Shown one piece after another: positions 1 to 10,485 of a stretch of DNA of 60,000 nucleotides. The translations under genes were made by a program, and so were the position numbers. The notes beneath the pieces are model-generated. The model had not been told where the DNA came from. It worked only from the letters and a program-made list of their open reading frames with translations, and searched no databases. Source of the DNA: Membranipora membranacea (Eukaryota > Bryozoa > Gymnolaemata > Cheilostomatida > Membraniporidae); contig OU612072.1 of assembly GCA_914767715.1 (NCBI GenBank), forward strand, positions 23,562,001-23,622,000, written 5' to 3'. Each line of letters starts with the position of its first letter. Position 1 is the first letter of the stretch.

Positions 1-964
1 AATTAATGTTGTGAAGTATAGTAGTGATACGAAGGTGTCGTCGCTGATAACTGAAGCAACCCCCAAACTATGAATGCTTTGCTCTCATGGATAGAAAAAC
101 TTAAAGAGAAGCAACTCCATTTAATAAAACCGTGTATCCAGGCAGCAACACGTGAACCCTGGCAAGCTTCCAACAGAGTATCCTCGTGTCATATATGTGT
201 TCTTGCTTCATGAGTACTGAGTTCAAATTTCAAGTGAAAGAACAAGAGTGCTAGTTTGAACATAAGTCCCATTAATTAAAGCAAATTTTGGCTTATAATT
301 CCATAAAACATTTTTTCTATGTAGACCTCCTCTTGCTTCCTACATATAATCAGCATCATTGGAGTGTCAATATTCAATCAAGAAATCACTGTCTTATCAT
401 TTAATAAGCGAAGAAGCATCAGGTCGGAAAAGAAGATCTCTGCCCACACCGATCGGCGAATAAATGCGCATTCAATCAGGTTTGTGCATAATCCAGGTAG
501 TGCAAGAAAAGGAGAGAGAGACACTTTCCAAATCAGATATAATCAGCATGCGTGGTCAGCTAATCAGCCATCTGATTTAAAGATATGAAGTTCAGTCCTA
601 AGAACAAGCTGCATTGTTTGCTATTCCCGAATCACCCAAAACCGTCACACCTGATCAAATTACTCGTTTGATTCACAGGTGGATACTTATCAGTGGGCAG
701 CCACTTTATCACCTGAGACAAGATTACCCCTGGCAGGATAAAAGATTTCATATTATCATCCGCGGTAGAGTCAAATAACAGCTACGCACTGGCCTGGAGT
801 GCTCCAGGAGATGATGGACACAGTAATGGAATGAATGGACAGTTTGATCTATCAGGTTGTCTACAAGCTCTGTAGTTTTGCACAGTTTACCTTCAGGGTT
901 ATTATTACTCTGTGTTTTTATTGAGGTTTTCATTTATATAAGTATGTTGTCAACAAAGGAAAAA
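1..964. other. No gene recognised (probable intron or flank of the CLCA-like gene)
   Basis: I found no exon with a recognisable protein and consensus splice sites here. The CLCA-like gene at 2393-3035 reads leftwards, so this stretch is probably one of its introns. The next expected CLCA segment, which carries the HExxH metalloprotease motif, was not seen and presumably lies beyond the left edge. Confidence 0.5.
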
Positions 965-1192
965 AAATGAAAGAATAAAACTTGACCAAAGATATAAAAC
1001 TTGGTCCATTGCAATAAAGCTTGACCCCAATCAGTAAAACTTGGCCCCAAATAGTAAAACTTGGCTCCATATACAAAACTTGACCAAAGATATAAAACTT
1101 GGCCCATTGCAATGAAATTTGGCCAAAATTAGTAAAACTTTGCCCAAAATACTAAAACTTGGCCCAATGAGATGAAACTTGGCTCCAATTAG
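965..1192. repeat. Degenerate AAAACTTGGCCC minisatellite
   Basis: About a dozen imperfect tandem copies of a roughly 16-24 base unit with the core AAAACTTGGCCC. Units vary (AAAACTTGACC, AAACTTGGCTCC and similar). The array resumes at about 2191-2245 on the far side of the inserted element at 1193-2182. The two short minus-strand ORFs over it are by-products of the repeat. Confidence 0.85.
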
Positions 1193-2182
1193 CAGACCTG
1201 CCAAGTCTGACGACTTTGACGTGAGTCTCACGATTTTCCCCCTTTCTCACGAATCTCACGCTTGTCCCACGATTTTTCCCCTCTCACCTGCTTAAAAACC
1301 TTCTCACCTCTGCTGCTTATAAAAGTCGTTTTTCCAATCTGACATTATTTCCTTGTATCTCTCAAGTTTGTTTATGTTTTGTTTGTTTTTTTATGTTGAT
1401 TTCTTGTCTAACTCTTTAGTGAGCCAAGCTCAACCTTTTGTTTTAAGTGTTAAATTTGTCTCTAAGACTATAATTGGCTAGCACTATGTTCAAGGGCCAA
1501 TAAACTATCAGCTAACTTTGGTGATATATAACATGCTAGTCTCTCTGCCACAAGATTGATTTCAGAATTCTGAATTTGTTTGAAGTTGAATAATTTACAC
1601 AGTAGAGTAAAGTAACATTAGCAAAACAACATATGATACGGTATGTATGTGAGACACAGTGTGTACAGTACAATAGAATACAATATTACGGCGTTCCTAC
1701 TCCTACAGTTAGGCATTGTGAATGTAAACAAGTATCCATGAAAAAAATTCATTATTTCTTTCAAAGAAGTAGTGAATTTGTTACTAAAGTTTAGTACTAT
1801 TTGATGTCTCAACTGTTTATGTATCACCATTCAATATATCATGTCTTATCAACCGTCTAGAGCTGCATCTCCACTCTGCGACCACCTTACCATCATAACC
1901 CTCACTCTACATACCATGTTGTGTTACAAACCCGCCAGTTACTGAACTGTTGGTACCAATTACCTCACATGACAGCGCAGAATTCACTTTCAGGCAGCAA
2001 ATGCTCAAATATGGCAGCCTAGCATAATTTGTTGGCCTATACCATGCACTAGAGGCTTCATATTTTACCCCGAAGACCAGTTTTCACGCGCGATTTTTGT
2101 CCCTAACAGCAGTTTTCACACTCGATTTTTTCCCCTTTTCCCATTCTCACTCCAATTCCCCCCTCAAGGGTTGGCAGGTCTG
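1193..2182. mobile_element. hAT-like non-autonomous TIR element, about 990 bp
   Basis: The ends are inverted copies of CAGACCTGCCAA (left 1193-1204, right 2171-2182). The flanks CCAATTAG (1185-1192) and CCAGTTAA (2183-2190) match at 6 of 8 positions, as expected for a slightly decayed 8 bp target-site duplication. The same minisatellite lies on both sides. Both termini also carry direct-oriented C/T-rich motifs related to TCACGATTTTTCCCC. No transposase ORF is present. Assignment to hAT rests on the CAG start and the 8 bp duplication and is inference. Confidence 0.75.
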
Positions 2183-2392
2183 CCAGTTAATAAAACATGG
2201 CCCTAAACATTAGACTTGGCCCAAGGTACTGAAACTTGGCCCCACACACTCGCATTTAGGACACTGCTGACACAACGTCCTTTGTTGTTGTATAAGATGC
2301 TAACTTAGGGTAATTTAACCAGGAAATGATTATACAATTTTGACATGAGCAAAGCTGTCTTCTTCACGCTGCTAATAGCATTTTAAACTCAC

Positions 2393-3035
2393 CAATATTA
2401 GGAGAATTCGATTTGATGTAGTCTGGTGTCAGATGAATGTAGTCCCCTTCCACACCGCACAATCCTGGTTGGAGGGTGTAGGGGGTATCGCCCCATGCCG
2501 GATTCTTTGGTGCTATCATCACTCTTGCTTTTTTAAACGTCTCAGTAGTAGGCTGTACAAAAAATATTTAGATTAGATTTTTCCAAGCTGATGTTTTATA
2601 AAATACAGCTAACTAAGACTGCCTTGAGTGAAAATGAAATAGGAAGTGATTGTTTCAACACACTGTTGACAATTCCTCACCTATCCTGCGGTTCTTAAAA
2701 CTGCATGAGTAAATGGGGAATTTTGTTAGTAACAATTTTTTCAGGGCATATGATTCATTTCTGCTCATGGAAAAGACCCACTGCTTCCTTTAGTCAAAGC
2801 AAGGAGTAACTCCTTGGTTTATCAGGATTACTGGTGGTAGCATTATCATCCACCTGTTTGATAATTATGAAAGAGATTGTTTTCTTGACAGCTAAAACCA
2901 GCAACTCTTACTCACTTTTTTCCATAAAGTATTTCTACTCCAGCTCTGAGGTACAAGGATTGAGAGTCTTTTGAAGTACAGATCATCATTAGTAGCGTGG
3001 GTGAGGAGAAATTCTGACGCTGATTTAAATTCTCT
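2393..3035 (-). CDS. Calcium-activated chloride channel regulator (CLCA)-like gene, two internal exons, partial
   Basis: Two minus-strand exons splice in frame: 2916-3035 (120 nt, phase 0 at both ends) and 2393-2552 (160 nt, phase 0 to 1). Acceptors are TACAG and donors are GTGAGT. The first encodes REFKSASEFLL...YFKRLSILVPQSW, which matches the CLCA N-terminal pattern 'F..AS..L..AT..R.YF..V.ILIP..W'. The second encodes ...ARVMIAPKNPAWGDTPYT, then LQPGLCGVEGDYIHLTPDY, matching the CLCA block 'DEPYT.Q.G.CGE.G.YIHLTPDF' just before the catalytic HExxH. CLCA proteins are secreted or membrane-shed metalloprotease/VWA proteins that modulate TMEM16 chloride channels. No start exon was found between 3036 and 10485, and the next exons lie off the left edge. 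It could be a real gene or a decayed fragment, but both exons are free of stops. Confidence 0.8.
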
Positions 3036-3847
3036 CTGTAGGTAAAGAAAATCAGTAAAACGCTTATTTAAATTTTTTTTTAATTTTCTAAGAATGGTCC
3101 ATGCCAATCATCACATTTAGAGCGGTATCAGCCCAACGGAGCCATACGGTTACAGAGCACGCAAAACTCTTTACTTGAGCGATGACAATTTTTGCTTACA
3201 GGAAATCAACACTGACCACATGAAACACTAATGCCTGCATATCTCTGATCGTTAGAGCATGGGTTTATTCCAACAGCTTGAGTACCATCAGAACAAATTA
3301 GCTGGGACAACCCGAGGTCAAATTCTAGGAAAAGGAGTGGGTACCCAGATTGAATTGGCTCTAACATTCAAGGATACAACTCCTAATATTGTACTCTTGA
3401 TGTCATATATGTTATATTATGGCGCCATAACAGGTCTGCATTTGGTATTCACCATAAAAAATAGAGCACATTTGCAATCACACATTTTAGCGCTATCATC
3501 AAACAATCTAGTATATTTTTGATAATATCTTCTGTATAAGTGCATTTTTGGATACTGCTGAACATAATTTTTAGCCAAGATTACCAAAAAGTTATTTCCA
3601 TTCATTGAGATTAATTGGAAAGAGAGGAAGCTAGTTATAAACTTTTAAACTATTTTAAGCTGCATTGCATAGAAAGTAATGGTAACTTTAAGTATCACCA
3701 TTGGTGCGCAATGTCAGCATTCACTGCGGAGAACACCAGGAAGTCTGCCGTGATCACATTCATAGAGCTTAAAAGCCCTGAGTACTGTGTTTGTTACACA
3801 AACATTAAATCACTCATCAACCTCTTTCTTGTCAAATAGCTTATATG

Positions 3848-4085
3848 GAGCTGTACCCTTCTCCCCCAACCTTTCCTAGGATTTACAGGCTTTGACAAAA
3901 TATAGCACTGTTTTCTAGGTGAGCCGTCATTATGTCGTCATACGGCTTCACATTGCGATATGCCTACATAGTTAGTGACAAAAGACCAGGAAAACATTCC
4001 AATACCTAACTGATCTTGAATTAATGAATTGAGCTGTACCACCTCCCCCCTTAACCTTACCCAGGAACTCCAGGCTTTGACAAAC
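3848..4085. repeat. Local duplication of a ~55 bp block
   Basis: A block beginning GAGCTGTACC and ending CAGGCTTTGACAAA occurs at about 3847-3899 and again at about 4030-4084 in the same orientation. The copies are diverged, and the dispersed repeat at 3904-4025 lies between them. Confidence 0.7.
3904..4025. repeat. Dispersed repeat with GACAAAAGACCAGGAAAA core, first of three copies
   Basis: The core TTAGTGACAAAAGACCAGGA and about 100 bp around it recur in the same orientation at about 4668-4795 and, as a shorter piece, at about 7620-7690. The shared flank includes 'GTCATA.GGCT.CACATTG'. No TIR or TSD was recognised, so the element type is unknown. Confidence 0.75.
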
Positions 4086-5590
4086 AATAACAACTGGGCA
4101 TTGAATTGTACTATTCTTAGAATAGCATTTTCAACTCACCATCTTCCAATCAGGGAGCTGTATTTCCCAATAGACATTCTCACAATTTTCATTTGACATC
4201 GAGCTCAGTCCCTAGTAGCTTTTTGGAGTTTGAGCAATGTTTGATTATTAAAAAAATCAATTATCTGTGAGCAACAATTTGTATAAACTAGTGTCTTTTT
4301 CTTTTATTTAGTTGTTATTTCGAACATTAAAACTTTTATTTATGCCTGTCTTGATAATATAAAACAATAAAACACTATGAAACAAATCCATAAATCAATG
4401 AATACTTTATTAGAGACTGCATTATATCCGGAAGAATGCATCTTGTTGCAACGGTTTTAGTCAGGTGACTGTCACGTGGTCATACAGTAAAGATGGCACC
4501 CTCTACTAGGGACAGCCAATCACATAGCATTTCACATAGCAAATCACATAGACATCTATAAACTTAAATTATTAGAGGATTGACGAGTTCATAAAATCAA
4601 GTAAGTATTCCTAAATTGAGTGATTACTGTTCATAAGGCTATGAGTGAGCTGCTGTTCCAGGATTGAGTTCAGTGCAACTGGGTTATTGTTTTGTCATAT
4701 GGCTGCACATTGAAATGTGCTTTATTAGTAAATGACAAAAGACCAGGAAAAAAGGTTTAATACTTTACTGGTCATGAATCAATATCCGATAAAACAATAT
4801 CAAACTCATAGGGTTCAATCCAAGATCTTTAAAGCTTCAATATATTTTGCCCATGGCAAAAATGTTCGACAATTTCAATGTCTATATTAAGAATTCGACT
4901 CAGTATTTTGATACAAACACATAGGATTTCTCAATGGAGATCTAGACTGTTATTGGTACTGATTTTGTCCATGAGATATGAATATGGTGGTGAATGGTTT
5001 CTCTGATTATCAGCAAAGATGTCTGGTCAATTACACAAAGAGAAATTTTAGAATCAGAATGACTCTAACACATAATCAAAAGAAATAATTAACTATGATT
5101 CTATTTCTTTTTCATAGGGATTAGCAATGAAGAATTCAAAATCTGACAAATACAACTATGTCAGAGAATTAAACCCACAGTTTATTTTGCAGCTCATTAG
5201 GTAATTGTTACTGAGACATAATTCATCTCCTGTCATGGTATGCGCTGCCTGGAAAAAGGATCTGTGGCAAGTTTTTAATAATTGAGAAGTTCTATGATTG
5301 GCGATACACGTCACAGATACAATGACACAGGCTGTTTTGTCTAGATATGGAAATTTATGTAATAAGGAGATTGAAATTGCAAAATGCAGAGGGACTCCCA
5401 ACCTCAAGCATGGATGGGTGGCATTAGGGGTGGGAGAGGTGCGAGAGACAGGGGAAGGTAATTTTACAATATCAATAAGCCAACCCTCTAAGATTCTTCA
5501 CAGGGAGGGGTGCAGCAAAGGCAGGGTTTTAACCCTGCTAAAAACCCGTCTGTACGAGCGGAAATTTCCTGCACGAACAGTGTGTCAGAT

Positions 5591-5661
5591 TAGACTAATC
5601 ATGCGCCAACGGGTTTTGGTTTTTTGGTACACCCAAAAAACCAAAACCCGTGACAAGGCTA
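5591..5661. mobile_element. 71 bp Mutator-like hairpin MITE with 9 bp TSD
   Basis: Perfect 9 bp direct repeats GTGTCAGAT flank the element at 5582-5590 and 5662-5670. The interior folds into an 18-19 bp perfect stem (ACGGGTTTTGG... against ...CCAAAACCCGT) around a 5-base loop. It ends GTGACAAGGCTA, the same terminus as the 472 bp element at 25986-26457. A 9 bp duplication is diagnostic of Mutator-like transposition. Confidence 0.88.
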
Positions 5662-5670
5662 GTGTCAGAT

Positions 5671-8600
5671 GGCTTGAGAGGGCGTTTCAATGACAGTTTT
5701 TTGAGTTGATTATTTTATTTTATTCTCTCGGGAGGATGAGTCGTTTGGGTACGGAGATTCTTCAAAATTACATCTGTCTCATTTCCACGGGATCCCTTTT
5801 TAGAAGGATGTCTGCTTTGTATCCTTTAATTTTTTGCATGAATTGTTGGCAAACTGGGTAAATACAGGGGCCTTTTTGCCACAGGGAGTATGCCCTAAAT
5901 ACAGGGAGACTCCCAGCCAAACCAGGAGGGTTGACAGGTATGACTGAGGTGCACAATATGCTGTGTAATGTGTCTTTGGATATTTATTGCATATACCAAT
6001 AAAAGCAGGCAACTTAAATGCAAATTTTAAACCCATCAAATATGTACAACTGTGATACGACATATTCACTAGGCAAGGTTTAATTTACTTTTGCTGCATG
6101 AATATCAGAAATTTGATTTTAATCCTATATTAGCTGCTGAGGCTCTTTTTATAGTAGGCTGTAACTGCCTGTGTATGATTCATGAAAACGCTCTTTTCTT
6201 TATGAGTATTTCTTAGTTAGTTTGACGGGCAATCAAATGTTATTCTTTTAAGCCATGTTCTGCCGTTTCTTTGGAAAGGGTTTCCTAATCCCATAACGAC
6301 CCCCCAACCCACCCCTTTTTACTAATAGATAATAATTGTTCTAATATGCGTTGATTTATTGTTGCTAGTTGATTCCCCAGCTAATGTTTCATGTAAAATT
6401 CAGCATCAAAGTTGTTTGTGTAAATGCACAAAAATTTGTTCCCACACATCTCCCTAGTGCAATGCACTTTGCAGAAACTTCCTTTATAGACACAGCCATA
6501 GGTGACCACTCGGTGTCATTAAAAGTCATAGATATTTATTTTTTGTAATAATAAATAGACTATGGTCAGAGCTGCTGCTCCTTTGTCAGAGCAGACAGCC
6601 CTTTGAATTTCAGCTAGGTAATTTAAAAGGATATGTGCAGTTAGGTGTATTAACTGTTGATAGCAAGCAGTTTCAATGTGGCTCTTAGAAGTTCAGAGTT
6701 CAACAAAAGGGATTAGAGGTTAGCCTTTATTATTTGTATTTCTATTAGAGTGAATTTTAATAATGAATAGATTCTTCAATGGAAGTGCTTCAAAACAAAC
6801 CAATCATATTATAGTAAAATATGATTGCGTCTAGCAATTTTCAGGAGTGGGGATTTTATAGATTGTCCAATCAAAGTGCTTCAAAACAACCAAGCATGAT
6901 AGAATCCCTGCTGCATCTAGCAATTTTCAAAATAATGGCTACAAAAAGTCAAAATACTTGTGCTGGCAGTATTCTATATCATAGCATCAACTACTGTCTT
7001 TCATACTACTCCCAAAGAGAAGAACAGGCATGAATCTAGTACACTTGTCAATAATTGAATCTGGATGGGCAAAACTGTAGGTGTTTATTGTATGACAAAA
7101 AGGGACTCAGGTGCCACATATGTTGTCAAACCCCTTTATGTAAGGCATTTAGGTGTTACAATGTACCACCTCCATCAATACTAACGTATTGATTTCGGTG
7201 GGATAACTTTTGTTCCCAAAAACTCACTCACTGTATAAAGTCTCATCATTAGTGAAAAATTTCAGAAAGGTCTCATCCACTACAGGATGATAAGATAGTG
7301 ATTTTTCACTGTTTGCGGTTGAAGAACCCTCTGGAAAACTGAAGCAATCCAATGTCCTTGACTAACTAAGAAATGTGTTTCGCTAGAAATTTGTGCGTCT
7401 TGCAAAATGGCCAAAAACTTCATGATAAGATACTGCCTACTAATTGAAACAACATTCACATATATTATTATGATGTAATATAGTAGGTTGGCTACTAGAG
7501 TTTAAAATGTGGGTGCTTTAAAAACATGTGTACTGGGATAATATATAAAATATGTAATTAATCAGCATTTATATACTCATTGACCTCTTTCTTGGGTTAT
7601 TGTATCATTATAATATTGCTAAACATTTAAATATGCCAACATAGTTAATGACAAAAGACCAGGAAAAAATTCCAATTAATAACTGAACATCTGTTTGGCA
7701 TAACAACAAAATTATTGTCCAACTACAAAAATTTGATTAAAAATACAAGCTTTCTACATAATTATTGCAATATGTTGTATTGTGGAGTTATTTAGTTTCA
7801 ATCAGCACTTTTTAACGAAGTTAGAATGGTCTGAGATTACAGGAGAAAGAAAATTGGCTAGACATCAAATTCTCTACCTTAAGTGGATGAAAAGTATGGT
7901 TAGAAATACAGTTTGATATGCAATATGTGTCTGCTAACTGCAGTCCGATTCTTCAACATTACTCACTTTTTTAAAACAATGTTACGCTATCGTGTAATGG
8001 AAGTGATGGTTCATGCGGCTCGATTCGCCTCCTGTACAGTTTGCTAACAAATTTGAGTTTGTTGACTGCAGTCGAATTGTTCACTGTAATTGACCTATTT
8101 ATAACAAAAATTCGCATTATTACTTGGATGTTATAATTTCTATGGCTCAACCTGGCTACTTAAGAGAGGATGTGATGTTCTGTCATCACTGATGAACCAT
8201 CAGCTACAAAAATGTTACCCATATATTTCAACCTATCCTCTATATACGGCATGACGACATTGCTCAAAGATTGTTATACAGTTTTAGGCAGAAATACCAT
8301 CTCTGAAAATGTGTTACTCGATTAAACAAGCTGAGATCTTATAACAGGATACCATCGTTGTTAACCGATAAGATAACGCTGGATTCTTAAGTTGGATAAT
8401 AATCTTCTCTCCCGGTATTGCAGGATGCAGAGCTAAGTTATGTCATAAGAAACAATCTCATTAATTGGCTGATATCTGACAAATGAGTGACATATTTCTC
8501 CAAAAAATTTCCGACAACCATGCATAACAACATGGTAAGATTTAATCACAGCCCTCCCCCCCCCCCCCCCCCCACTTTTGTTTGAACACATAGTAACAAG

Positions 8601-10485
8601 ACTTTTCCGAGCTGTTACTAAGGTGCAAGCACTAATTTCTCTGTGATCTCAAAGGGTGTCAGGAGCTTAGGATGCAACTCTGGCAAAATTGACAGGTTTA
8701 TTGAAAATGAATTAGCAATGGTCATGAATGTTAGAATTATTCTTTCCAAGGTTGTGATGATATAACGTATAATAACCGCTTGAATGACAAACTCTTAAAG
8801 CTATTGCATTATTTTTGGAGTTGCCCAGTCTAACTTCAAGTGTAAGCAACTCTGTGTTAAATAAATTGTTTAGGATTTGACTTGATCAGAATGTTTAGGG
8901 CCAACTCCACACTCCTTGACGGAATACATAACAATAGCATTAGAACAAAAACAGGCCAGTGGGAGTCATCCAGCATAACCCAGATAGTTCACACTGCTAT
9001 ATCATAATATATTGTACCGTGGTGATATATCATACCTTTGATTATGTTCAGAATTATCCTTTAATTGATTGGATCCCGAAACAAGACAACAAAAACAAAA
9101 AAGGGTAAGACCCAGAATGTGCGTTAGCAATGGACCCTATTTCTACTTAGGCTGTTAACTGCATATGTAATCGCACCACTAAGGCTAATTATATGAGGAC
9201 TGTACTTGCAAGGTCTACCCGAAGTATTGCTGCGAGCAAAGTTGATAGTTTTGGGGCAGATTTCACATGAAAAAGTCAGATCGATCTCAGCTGAATGTTG
9301 TTATGGTTGCAATGATCACATCGAGTTGAATCATATCAGTTATAAAGATAGTTTTAGTTATAACATAATGGTAGTCAATATTGGTACACATTCAGAGTAT
9401 CCCAAGGTGTTTGCTCTGGTTGGCTGGGTTGATAGAACCAACCAGGGCCATCACCCAACCATTCAGAAACAACATGTTGGCTACATTCAGAGGAACTCTT
9501 GATGGAAGGATGAGTACTTCATGCATATTAACCATAGATATGAAAATACATCTATGATATTGACATATGATATGATCTATGATATTAATTTATTTTATTT
9601 ATTATATGAAATCTGGCATTTATAATAACAGCCTAATAACAGTATAAAACGTGGAAATTGAAAATTAAAAAGCACATTAATATTCACAATAACAATTTCT
9701 CACAGCTGATCAATCCTATTTCACAGATAATTTGAAATACTTATACTATTTCAAATATTTAACTCATCTTTTCACAAGAGGGAAGCTTTATGGACAAATC
9801 ATTATGGATGACGTGTGACCACGCTAAAAGTATTGTGCAATTGAAATGATAAGGGATCTTTACTGAATAAAACCATTTTACTTGCGGTAAGTTTAACCAT
9901 GAATGGGGGTACTCATATTTAGTCTTTGAGTGGAAGCTTAAGAACAGGAGAATAAATCATCAAAACGTTTCTCTAGTTTTCGGATCATAGAATATAAGTG
10001 TCCAAGGCATTCTTATTGCCTTGTAATTATAAGATGAAGAATGTGTAAGCGATGTAAGTGTGTCAACATCCTTGGCAACGAGGATATTTATTCGGGTAGG
10101 GTTTGATAGTGTCAAGCATTAGTGACTAGTGCTACTGCTAATGGAACGCAAACAGCGTACAATATTGTGATAGTAGAGGATTTGCACGGAGATCACACCT
10201 TCTGATTGGCTCTCTCCTCATGTTTCTGATGACAATGCCATATTATGTAGTTAACTCCCCTGCAGGACTTGTTTGGATAACAGTTCTGAAGTACGAATAC
10301 TGAAGTTTCCATCCGTCAAACAGTAGCTTGAAGTATTTCCTGTTTGTTTTTTATCCCATACATCTGTTATCGATTCTGCTGGCCTGTAGAGGAAAGGTAG
10401 CTGTTACACTTGATGTATCATGTTAGAAATCCTTTCATCGTGGGATGTGCAATAAATACTGTGAGCCACGTCTGTTATTTCAGTT
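5671..10485. other. Long stretch without a recognisable gene
   Basis: Only short chance ORFs, an AT-rich spacer, the third copy of the GACAAAAGACCAGG repeat (about 7620-7690) and a C18 homopolymer (8556-8573). It should hold the 3' flank of the 21-exon gene. A TTTATT (AATAAA on the minus strand) near 10086 is a possible poly(A) signal for that gene. Confidence 0.5.
8556..8573. repeat. Poly-C tract (18 C)
   Basis: Uninterrupted run of 18 C in intergenic DNA, giving G18 on the minus strand. Shorter C or G runs occur at about 22727-22737 and 56682-56696. Confidence 0.95.

Larger units (their letters stand above)
3036..5590. other. Non-coding stretch with local duplications, no gene seen
   Basis: No convincing exon. 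A short open segment on the minus strand at about 4139-4200 ends in a GTGAGT donor but has no recognisable product and does not join the CLCA exons. The main content is the duplicated blocks listed separately. Confidence 0.5.

Noticed and set aside
620-770. Minus-strand open segment with FDSTADD, possible later CLCA exon
   Set aside because: The similarity to the CLCA 'DST.G.DT' region is too weak and the splice sites are poor.
4139-4206. Minus-strand open segment ending in a GTGAGT donor, possible upstream exon of the CLCA-like gene
   Set aside because: Its peptide does not match the CLCA N-terminus, which should end in an I-x-x-I-K-like helix before REFKSAS.
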